This document shows, piece after piece, positions 34,404 to 41,596 of a stretch of DNA of 64,000 bases. The stretch spans positions 1 through 64,000 of the forward strand of contig SVDH01000009.1 in NCBI GenBank assembly GCA_015057865.1, in the 5' to 3' direction. Both the position numbers and the translations under genes were made by a program. Below the pieces are notes generated by a model. The model was not told where the DNA came from, made no database searches, and was given only the letters and a program-made list of their open reading frames with translations. This DNA comes from Lachnospiraceae bacterium (GTDB lineage: Bacteria; Bacillota; Clostridia; Lachnospirales; Lachnospiraceae). The stretch's first letter is position 1, and each line of letters opens with the position of its first letter.

Positions 34404-36581
34404 ATGGAACTGCTTGAATTAATACTGCTTTTATTAATATGTGTTGTCGTCTCTTCGGCGCTGGATCAGATGATCTCTCGTGTATCGTTGCCATTGATTC
34501 AGATTGCAGTAGGTTTTACCATCGCGCTGGTCATTCCGCACCTGGCAAATGTATACATTGATTCAGAAGTGTTCATGATGCTGTTTATCGCGCCGCTTCT
34601 GTTTCGGGAGGCAAAAGAATCCGACCGTGTGCAGCTGTGGAAAAATAAAACTTCGGTATTGTCCATGGCGATCGCGCTGGTCATCGCAAGTGTTCTGATC
34701 GCAGGATTTGCACTGCATTGGATCATTCCGTCGATTCCGCTTGCTGCAGCATTTGCCTGTGCGGCAGCACTCGGGCCGACAGATGCGGCAGCCGTTTCGG
34801 CGCTCGGATCAACGATCAGCTTAAATAAACGGCAGTCAACGCTTCTTTCAGGAGAAGCGCTGATCAATGACGCATCAGGTGTTGTTTCGTTTGAATTTGC
34901 GATCGCTGCTGCGGTAACAGGCGCTTTTTCACTCACAGAGGCAATCGGATCATTTGCGGTCCTGTTCTTTGGCGGTATTGCCGTAGGCCTTGTCCTCGGA
35001 TTTGTGTTAAAACGAGGGATGCTGTTTTTGCGGCGCAGAGGATATGTGAATACCACGATGCATGTGATCTATGAAGTGCTGTCGCCGTTTTTACTCTTTC
35101 TGGTGGCAGAGGAACTGCATGTCAGTGGAATCCTTGCTGTCGTAGCAGCGGGACTTCTGATGCAGGAGCATCACGGAAATATCGTTCCGGCGGAGACTGC
35201 ACAGCGGGAAATGGTCTCAAACAGCTTCTGGGAGGTTATCATTTTTCTGATCAATGGTGTGATCTTTGTGATGCTGGGCATGCAGCTTCCGAAAGTGCTG
35301 CACCCGGAGATGATGGGCGGAATCCGCATTCCGATTGTATTTGCAGCGATGTTTGCGGTGACGGCGCTGATCATCATTGTGCGCTGGTTCTGGCTGATCG
35401 GCATGGGATTACGCTATAAGGATCCTGATACAGGAGTCCGGGGAATCAAAGAACCCGGAAGGACAGTGAAAGAGGCACTGGTTACAACAATTGCCGGACC
35501 GAAAGGTGCAGTAACGTTATCCATTATCATGACGATTCCGTTAACGATGAGGGATGGCAGCGGATTCCCGCAGAGGGATTTGATCATATTCCTGACATCG
35601 GGCGTGATACTGCTGACACTTTTGGTCGCAGATATTCTGCTGCCGGTTCTTTCACCTAAGATTGTGGATGAGAGCAAGGAGCGAAAGCTGAAGCTGGCCA
35701 GAATTCGTGTTCTGGAAGGTGTGATCAGCGAGATCCGGCAAACGCTGGATGAGTATGCAGAGTCGGACTATGCGCCGGCGGCCAGGCTGGCCCTGATGCG
35801 CTACAGAAGGCGGCTGATGCATGAACGTCTGTCAATGGATGCCTGTGCAGAAATGGTCGAAGAGATGGCACAGGAGATTACAAAGGTCCAGCAGGCCAGA
35901 GCAGATGAGATCCAAAAGAAATCCTACGATATTCCGGTGGCGGAACGCGCACCGTTTTACGCACTGTTGCGTGAGATCCGTGCGTCACTTGGTTATTTTG
36001 GCGGCATGGAAGATACCGGCGCGAAGTTTGAGAGCAGAAAGGGCCGCATTTTTCTGAAATTTGCACGCCTGAAAAAACGTGACTATAGTGATGATCAGGT
36101 GGCAAGGACTTATTATGACACCTGTCTGTTTGCGATCGAACTTGAACATGCAGCCATTGATTATCTGAAAAAAGTAAAAGAAGAAGAACCGGCGCGTGCA
36201 GAAGTGGCAGACATCCTGTTAGAAGAGCATGAAGCGTCTTTGCAGTCACTCTGGGGACGCATTCATTACGGACAGGAATACTCGGCCGATGCAGAAGCAA
36301 AAGAGCGCGAACTATGCGGCTTTCTTTATCGGGATGGCGCAGAGGGGCCGATGCGTCTGATCGGGGATGTGAATACGCCGTTGCCGGAAGGTATTCGTAA
36401 CGTGACAGGGGAACAATTTGTAAAAGCACTGCAGTATGCAGATGAAGTCGATGCAACTGTTTTGGAGATGGAACTGAATCAGATCCGCAGGATGCGCTTT
36501 GACGGTGAACTGACGGAAACGGAAGCAAGAGCATTGCGGGAAGAAGTCTATCTGATGCAGACATCGTTTTTTGGACATTAA
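34404..36581 (+). CDS. CPA1-family Na+/H+ antiporter
   Basis: A 725-residue sodium-proton antiporter. The membrane domain covers about 1-415, with GPTDAAAVSALG (124-135) and GEALINDASG (ND at 155-156), which form the ion-binding centre in this family. The remaining 310 residues are a charged, helical, cytosolic region, longer than in well-known NhaP or YjcE proteins, and I recognise no domain in it. The gene follows the uncharacterised 141-residue protein by 9 bp. Ion specificity is inferred from the family. Confidence 0.88.
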   Translation: MELLELILLLLICVVVSSALDQMISRVSLPLIQIAVGFTIALVIPHLANVYIDSEVFMMLFIAPLLFREAKESDRVQLWKNKTSVLSMAIALVIASVLIAGFALHWIIPSIPLAAAFACAAALGPTDAAAVSALGSTISLNKRQSTLLSGEALINDASGVVSFEFAIAAAVTGAFSLTEAIGSFAVLFFGGIAVGLVLGFVLKRGMLFLRRRGYVNTTMHVIYEVLSPFLLFLVAEELHVSGILAVVAAGLLMQEHHGNIVPAETAQREMVSNSFWEVIIFLINGVIFVMLGMQLPKVLHPEMMGGIRIPIVFAAMFAVTALIIIVRWFWLIGMGLRYKDPDTGVRGIKEPGRTVKEALVTTIAGPKGAVTLSIIMTIPLTMRDGSGFPQRDLIIFLTSGVILLTLLVADILLPVLSPKIVDESKERKLKLARIRVLEGVISEIRQTLDEYAESDYAPAARLALMRYRRRLMHERLSMDACAEMVEEMAQEITKVQQARADEIQKKSYDIPVAERAPFYALLREIRASLGYFGGMEDTGAKFESRKGRIFLKFARLKKRDYSDDQVARTYYDTCLFAIELEHAAIDYLKKVKEEEPARAEVADILLEEHEASLQSLWGRIHYGQEYSADAEAKERELCGFLYRDGAEGPMRLIGDVNTPLPEGIRNVTGEQFVKALQYADEVDATVLEMELNQIRRMRFDGELTETEARALREEVYLMQTSFFGH

Positions 36582-36601
36582 TAAGAAAGGGAGATAACAC
36601 A

Positions 36602-37207
36602 ATGGATGACTGGAAAGTTGCAAACCCGGGAAAGCCCGTTGGAGAGGGCGGACGTCAGATGGTGCAGAGAATGAATGATTCTCATAAGCCGCTCAGGGAC
36701 TGGGCATTTTCATTTCTGGAATGGAAGCACGCGATGCGGATCTTAGATGTCGGATGCGGCGGCGGAGCTGCGATCTATGAGATGCTGCGCCTGTCAAAAG
36801 ACAGTATGGTGCATGGGATCGATTATTCGGCTGACTGCGTTGCGGCTGCAAGTGAATACAATGCGCCGGATCTGTATTTCCGCGTTTTTATTGAAGAAGG
36901 TGATGTTGGTGCGCTGCCGTACGATTCGAATCGATTTGACCTGGTTACGGCTGTGGAAACGGTTTATTTCTGGCCGGATCTGTCTGCCGGAATGAAACAG
37001 ATCCTGCGTGTGTTAAAAACCGGCGGAACATTTGCAATCCTTTGTGAAGTGGACGGACCGGAACGGATGGACTGGGATAAAGTGAACTTTGATATCCATG
37101 TTTATCGCCCGGAAGAACTCAAAGAGATGCTTGAGCAGACCGGTTTTCATGATGTAGAAATCCATGTCAAAGAGAATGGATATATGCTTGTGACAGGAAA
37201 GAAATGA
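36602..37207 (+). CDS. Class I SAM-dependent methyltransferase
   Basis: A 201-residue methyltransferase. Motif I is LDVGCGGGAA (about 48-57), and HGIDYSADCV provides the acidic residue that binds the SAM ribose. Motif IV-like AVETVYFWPDL and the LKTGGTFAI strand follow. The RQMVQRMNDSHKPL start resembles small-molecule methyltransferases of Firmicutes. The substrate is unknown. GAAAGGGAG precedes the ATG, 20 bp after the antiporter gene. Its end faces the decayed kinase. Confidence 0.82.
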   Translation: MDDWKVANPGKPVGEGGRQMVQRMNDSHKPLRDWAFSFLEWKHAMRILDVGCGGGAAIYEMLRLSKDSMVHGIDYSADCVAAASEYNAPDLYFRVFIEEGDVGALPYDSNRFDLVTAVETVYFWPDLSAGMKQILRVLKTGGTFAILCEVDGPERMDWDKVNFDIHVYRPEELKEMLEQTGFHDVEIHVKENGYMLVTGKK

Positions 37208-37222
37208 TGTGCCGGGGTTACA

Positions 37223-38341
37223 TTACTCGTTGCAAAGGATCAAAGCCAGCGTATTGATCATTTCATCGATGTCGAACGGCTTGGAAATATGCGCATTCAT
37301 GCCGGCATCCTTTTCGGCCTGAATGTCTTCAGCGAATGCATTTGCCGTGATCGCAATAATCGGAATTTGGGAAAGTCCGGGATCTGTAAGAGCCCGGATT
37401 TTTCTTGTTGCATCATAACCGTGTCGCAGTTGACCGGATTGTCTTCTGCCAGTAGCAGTCTTTTGCCTGAAAAATCAACTTCCGGTACAGGCGTTTTGTC
37501 TGCCTCAGGTACATTGATTTCTTTGCACGGCCCGCTTGCGACAGGGAATGAAACACGAATGATGAATTCTGTTCCGATGCCGGGGGTGGTGTCTACATCG
37601 ATGGTTCCGCCCATCTGCTCGATGATGCTTTTGCTGATCGCCATTCCAAGACCGGTTCCTTCAATCCCGCTTACCGTAGAGGTGCGTTCCCGTTCAAATG
37701 CCTCAAACACTTTGCCGGCAAATTCTTCTGTCATGCCGATCCCGCTGTCCTTGACACGGATCTCATAGCTGGCCTGACAGTCTGCAAAGTCTGTTTCGCA
37801 GAGTGTGATCAGCACACTACCGCCTTGATCTGTAAACTTATATGCATTGCTGACAAGATTTAGAAGAACGCGGTTGAATCTGTTTTTGTCACACAAGACG
37901 TGAGGGTGTGAAACACTTTGATATTCTGTAGAAAAAGCAATCTGTTTTTGCTCCATCTGAGCGTGGAACAGATCATAGATGCCTCTGATACACGCAGTCA
38001 GATCGGTAATGCCTGGTGAAAGCTCGATCTTTCCGTTTTCGATCCGGCTCATTTCCAACACATCGTTGATCAGGGAAAGCATATGGGAGCCGGCGGAGCT
38101 GATCTTTGTCAGATATTCATCCACCTGTTCTCTGGAGTTTTCTTCTTTTTTCGCAAGCTCGGTATATGAGATAATGGCATTCATCGGCGTACGAATATCA
38201 TGGGACATATTTGAGAGGAAGAATGTTTTTTCCGGCCTGTCTCATCCAAGCCATTCGCTTTGTAAAGCCATAATAGCGTACGATATTTGCGATCATCAGG
38301 GCACTGCCCGCATAGATAAATAAATTGATCAATATCTGCAT
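37223..38341 (-). pseudogene. Decayed hybrid histidine kinase/response regulator
   Basis: Three parts of one gene lie in different frames. A short N-terminal part with a membrane helix starts at ATG 38341 (MQILINLFIYAG), with AGAGGATC before it. The kinase core has the phospho-acceptor MSHDIRTPMNAI, the N box region NLVSNAYKFTD and the G box GTGLGMAISK. A receiver domain begins LLLAEDNPVN. After that the frame changes and about 55 residues are missing, including the phosphorylated aspartate; the receiver end GYDATRKIRALTD onward continues in another frame to a TAA at 37223-37225. The sensory region is also lost by a shift before FFLSNMSHD. Two lesions make a functional product very unlikely. 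Confidence 0.82.
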
Positions 38342-38386
38342 AATATGATCCTCTTATATTGAATCTGCGTATGTGTCAAACACGCG

Positions 38387-38836
38387 TTATTTTGCTGCCA
38401 TCCCGCGCAGTTCATTCGCATATTCCATAAATGCCTGATAGACATCGGGCGCTTCTTTCTTGATGCGCATCGGGCGAAGGTCTTTATTCAGGAAGCAGTG
38501 TGTCGTAGTGCCGGTCAGATGGACGATGCTTTCATCGTCTGCATCGGTCATGATATAAGATACGCCGTACCGCAGCCCGTCAAACCAGTCAAGCTGCATC
38601 TGGATCTTAACAGTCCCTCCAAAGGGGACAGCTGTCTTATAATCACAGGAAACAGATAAAACCGGAAACAGGATACCGCGCGATTCAAGTACGTCATAAG
38701 GAAATCCGGCCTGTACAAGATAGTCGGTCCGGGTTTCTTCCATCCATCGGATATAGTTGGAGTGGTGTACGATACGCATGCCGTCGGTTTCATAATACTG
38801 TACTTTGTGATAATAAGGTTTGATCTCTTTTTTCAT
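38387..38836 (-). CDS. Acyl-CoA thioesterase (hot-dog fold, YbgC-like)
   Basis: A 149-residue protein of the 4-hydroxybenzoyl-CoA thioesterase group. The N-terminal VQYYETDGMRIVHHSNYIRW segment contains the conserved Asp of the YETD-type motif and the long helix of the hot-dog fold. It probably hydrolyses a short-chain or aromatic acyl-CoA; the substrate cannot be told. The start at 38836 has an AAGGAC-like ribosome site. It is alone on the minus strand between the decayed kinase and a repeat region. Confidence 0.82.
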   Translation of the reverse strand: MKKEIKPYYHKVQYYETDGMRIVHHSNYIRWMEETRTDYLVQAGFPYDVLESRGILFPVLSVSCDYKTAVPFGGTVKIQMQLDWFDGLRYGVSYIMTDADDESIVHLTGTTTHCFLNKDLRPMRIKKEAPDVYQAFMEYANELRGMAAK

Positions 38837-38961
38837 GTCAATAAGTCCTTTGGTTTGTAATATCTTTTTTCAAGTTCAAAATATATGTCAGATTATATAT
38901 AAGTATAAACGTGGAATTAGACAGCGTCAATGAAACATAAAGTATACGTTTCTACATTGGT

Positions 38962-39222
38962 AAAACAAAATGCCACACAGTTGCTGCACCATCGTTTTTC
39001 CTTGCCGTTCGCAAAGTGTTTCCACGCATGCTTCCTATGGTTTCTGAGGGGCACATTTCATAGTCGTTGCCGTTTTTTGATAAAAACGACACTCCTATTC
39101 ACTCAAAATTTATAGCGGATAATAAATTTTGTCCCCTCAGAAACCTTGTAACTATGCGGAAACACTAATGCTCTCTCTACAGAAAAGCGATGGTACAGCA
39201 ATCTGTTGTGGTGTATTGTTTT
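38962..39222 (-). repeat. Palindromic element, family A, copy 1
   Basis: About 260 bp that on the minus strand match the element at 60217-60474 at roughly 80-85 percent by eye; both have a 239-bp core of equal length (here 38973-39211). The ends are complementary (CCACACAG region with CTGTTGTGG region), and inside are nested stems: 39039-39051 with 39133-39145 (13 bp, perfect), an AAATTTAT hairpin with a six-base loop containing gcggat (39106-39129), and CGTTTTT/AAAAACG. Differences from the other copy are mostly paired changes that keep the stems. No credible gene is present. Confidence 0.85.
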
Positions 39223-39234
39223 AGCAAATGTCAG

Positions 39235-39535
39235 TATCAGAATAACGTTAAATACGGGATACAAAAAAGCGTCAATTCTTAGCCGCATATGTTTTTCTTT
39301 TGCGACGAGCAGTTAGTGTTTTGGTAAGGTATCAAATTCGTAAAAGGGGCAGAATTTGTGATCCGTCACAAATTCTGAAGCGTGATGAGACGAGTTGTTT
39401 TCAAAGAACTCGTCGAATAAAGCGATACCCTTTGGAGAATGTAGATGGCTTATCAAAAACACTCTGCGTAGGAGACTTGAAAAACATATGCGGCTGAGAA
39501 TGACGCTTGTTTTATATCCGTATTAACATATGATA
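39235..39535 (+). repeat. Palindromic element, family B, full copy
   Basis: A 301-bp element with imperfect terminal inverted repeats of about 60 bp (39235-39297 with 39479-39535). The inner hairpins are 39351-39360 with 39367-39376 (10 bp, loop ATCCGT) and GACGAGTT/AACTCGTC (39389-39396 with 39407-39414), with an AGTGTTTT/AAAACACT stem outside them. It shares about 90 percent of its right half with 43649-43878. It lies 12 bp from family A copy 1, in the opposite direction. A small reading frame at 39300-39497 is conserved between copies but lies inside the palindrome and has no ribosome site. Confidence 0.85.
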
Positions 39536-39538
39536 TAG

Positions 39539-39544
39539 TATAAT
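39539..39544 (+). promoter_or_regulatory. Possible -10 box of dus
   Basis: A consensus TATAAT stands 36 bp before the dus ATG, immediately after the palindromic element. No -35 box at a good distance is visible, so the element itself may supply the upstream contact or the match may be chance. Confidence 0.35.
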
Positions 39545-39579
39545 CACCGTGCAACAGCTGACGTTTTGAGGAATACACT

Positions 39580-40548
39580 ATGAAATACTACTTTGCCCCT
39601 ATGGAGGGCATTACAGGATATCCGTTCCGGAATACATTTCAGAAATACTTCCCGGGTGCCGACCGGTATTATTCTCCTTTTCTGGTCGCAAACCAGACCT
39701 TTCATTTTAAGAAAAAGGAGCTGCGAGATGTGGCGCCTGAAAATAATGATACGCTGACACTGATCCCGCAGGTGATGACAAGTCAGGCAGAGCAGTTTGT
39801 ATGGGCCGTTGAGGTGCTTGATGAATTGGGATACGGGGAAGTGAACCTGAACCTCGGATGTCCCTCGGCGACAGTCGTGACAAGACATAAGGGAGCAGGA
39901 CTGCTTGAAGATGCCGGCAGACTGGATCGGTTTTTTGAAGAGGTGTTTGAAGGGCTTCAAAAGAGGGCAGGCGCTGATAATGACTTGCCCGGCATTTCCC
40001 TGAAAACAAGGATCGGCTTTTCTGATGTAAAAGAAGCCGCGCGTCTGACAGAGATCTTTAACCGGTATCCGTTTTATGAGATCATCATTCATCCGAGGCT
40101 TCGTGAGGAATACTATAGCGGACCCGTACACCGCGATATTTTTAAAGATATGCTTCTTACACTGAAACATCCGGTCGTGTTCAATGGAGACCTGTGTACG
40201 ATCGGGGACGTGGAAGAACTGAAAGAGGTTTTCCCTGATCTTAACGCAGTCATGATCGGACGGGGCGCATTGCGGAATCCTGCATTGTTCCGGATGCTGC
40301 AAATGGCAGAAGAAGGCGGCGATGCGAAAAGCGCAGCCCTTTCAAAAGAAGAACTGCGTCCGTTTCTGGATGAATTGTTTGAAGAATACAGCAGGGAAAT
40401 GTCCGGTGATGTTCAGGTCATGTTTAAGATGAAGGAGCTATGGACCTATTTAAAGGATCTGTTCCCCGGTTCCGAAAAAGCGATGAAGAAGCTTCGGAAA
40501 GCGAAGACGCGGGCGGATTATGAAGCGTTTTTGAATGAGATGATTTAA
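39580..40548 (+). CDS. dus: tRNA-dihydrouridine synthase
   Basis: A 322-residue FMN enzyme that reduces uridine to dihydrouridine in tRNA. The N-terminal APMEGITGYPFR, the catalytic Cys94 in NLGCPSATVV with KGAGLL after it, and the FMN-binding HPRLREEYY and FNGDLCT segments fit the Dus family, perhaps the DusC-like branch. It starts 36 bp after a repeat element. Its stop codon overlaps that of the convergent LysR gene by four bases. Confidence 0.9.
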   Translation: MKYYFAPMEGITGYPFRNTFQKYFPGADRYYSPFLVANQTFHFKKKELRDVAPENNDTLTLIPQVMTSQAEQFVWAVEVLDELGYGEVNLNLGCPSATVVTRHKGAGLLEDAGRLDRFFEEVFEGLQKRAGADNDLPGISLKTRIGFSDVKEAARLTEIFNRYPFYEIIIHPRLREEYYSGPVHRDIFKDMLLTLKHPVVFNGDLCTIGDVEELKEVFPDLNAVMIGRGALRNPALFRMLQMAEEGGDAKSAALSKEELRPFLDELFEEYSREMSGDVQVMFKMKELWTYLKDLFPGSEKAMKKLRKAKTRADYEAFLNEMI

Positions 40549-41456
40549 AACCGTTCATTCTCCATCGCCGGATAGAGGCAGTCCTTTAGGAAACGCTGCA
40601 GGGCGGGATTATCATTTTCTTTATGCCATGCCGCGATGATGGTCATCTGGTGTTCTTCTCCTTCGATCGGGACAGCGATGACCTTTTCTTTCATCGACAG
40701 ATGGTCTGTGACATAGGATGGCAGCAGAGCATAGCCGATGCCTGCGGCCACAGCCAGGATGCTGGTCTCGATGTCATCAGACACATAGCGTACATCCGGC
40801 AGAAAGCCGGCATTGGAAAAGGCTTTTATAATGGCAGTCGTTTCACCGTAACGGCTGTCATTTTTCTTGATGTCAACCAACGGATAGTCTTTTAGATCAC
40901 TGCGGATGATACTGCTGCGATGCGCGAGCGGATGAGAGGCAGGCATTACTGCAAGAAGCGGATATTCCCTTACGACAACCTGCTCCATATCATCCAGATC
41001 CTGTTTGGAGTAGCGGATGTTCAGGATAATATCCAGGCTGTGGTTCAGGATCCCGTCGTATAATTCCGAAACATTTTCTCTGGTCAGAGAGAGGCCGACA
41101 TTCGGGTATTGAATATGAAAATCAGAAAGCAGGTCGGAGAGGCCTGTTTTTTCATAGCCCTTTACAAACCCTAAATGCAGTGTGCCGGTGAATTTCGTAT
41201 CCGCCTGCCGGGCTCTGTCGATCGCGTCACTGGTCCGCTTTAAGATCGCACGCGCATCGTCTAAGAACGTCCTTCCGGCGGGGGTCAGAGATACTTTTCG
41301 ATTTGTACGGTCGAACAGTCTGACGCCAAGTTCTTCTTCCAGTGATTTGATCTGTAAGGTCATGGCGGTCTGGGAAATGAAAAATTTTTCTGCTGCACGG
41401 GTGAAATTAAGCGTTTCGCTGACGGCAACAAAGTATTCTAACTGTCTGATCTGCAT
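40545..41456 (-). CDS. LysR-family transcriptional regulator
   Basis: A 303-residue regulator with an N-terminal winged helix (about 1-60, with LNFTRAAEKFFISQTAMTLQ) and a C-terminal periplasmic-binding-like effector domain (about 90-295). The ATG at 41456 has GGAGG about 7 bp upstream and starts with MQIRQLEYFV as usual for the family; a longer start would lie inside the operator region. It is divergent from the flavoenzyme gene at 41597, and a palindrome in the shared 140-bp gap is a likely binding site. It probably activates that gene in response to an unknown substrate. Confidence 0.92.
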   Translation of the reverse strand: MQIRQLEYFVAVSETLNFTRAAEKFFISQTAMTLQIKSLEEELGVRLFDRTNRKVSLTPAGRTFLDDARAILKRTSDAIDRARQADTKFTGTLHLGFVKGYEKTGLSDLLSDFHIQYPNVGLSLTRENVSELYDGILNHSLDIILNIRYSKQDLDDMEQVVVREYPLLAVMPASHPLAHRSSIIRSDLKDYPLVDIKKNDSRYGETTAIIKAFSNAGFLPDVRYVSDDIETSILAVAAGIGYALLPSYVTDHLSMKEKVIAVPIEGEEHQMTIIAAWHKENDNPALQRFLKDCLYPAMENERF

Positions 41457-41468
41457 AAAAACCTCCGA

Positions 41469-41489
41469 ATGATAAGCTTTACTTATCAT
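41469..41489. promoter_or_regulatory. Palindromic operator in the LysR/flavoenzyme gap
   Basis: ATGATAAG (41469-41476), a five-base spacer and CTTATCAT (41482-41489) form a perfect 8-bp dyad. It contains the T-N11-A pattern of LysR sites and sits about 40 bp before the -10 region of the 41597 gene promoter. Confidence 0.6.
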
Positions 41490-41507
41490 AACATGCAGAT
41501 AATATGC

Positions 41508-41536
41508 TTTTCAATGCGTTTTAGACAATATATAAT
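41508..41536 (+). promoter_or_regulatory. Promoter of the flavoenzyme gene
   Basis: TTTTCA (41508-41513), a 17-bp spacer and a consensus TATAAT (41531-41536). The weak -35 next to an upstream dyad is what an activator-dependent promoter would show. The leader to 41597 is about 55 bp. Confidence 0.6.
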
Positions 41537-41596
41537 ATGATTATCGAATAAAACATCAATCCGGTGAGGGTAAAATGATCTGAAAGGAGTTTCAAG

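Noticed and set aside
37297..38208. Intact histidine kinase
   Set aside because: The frame is open, but it starts inside the H-box helix, lacks the sensory part, and loses the receiver frame; it is a remnant.
39300..39497. Small reading frame conserved between two repeats (also 43637-43837)
   Set aside because: The two translations are similar, but this follows from DNA similarity of the palindromic element. Neither has a ribosome site, the first needs a TTG start, and the differences match stem pairing better than codon positions.
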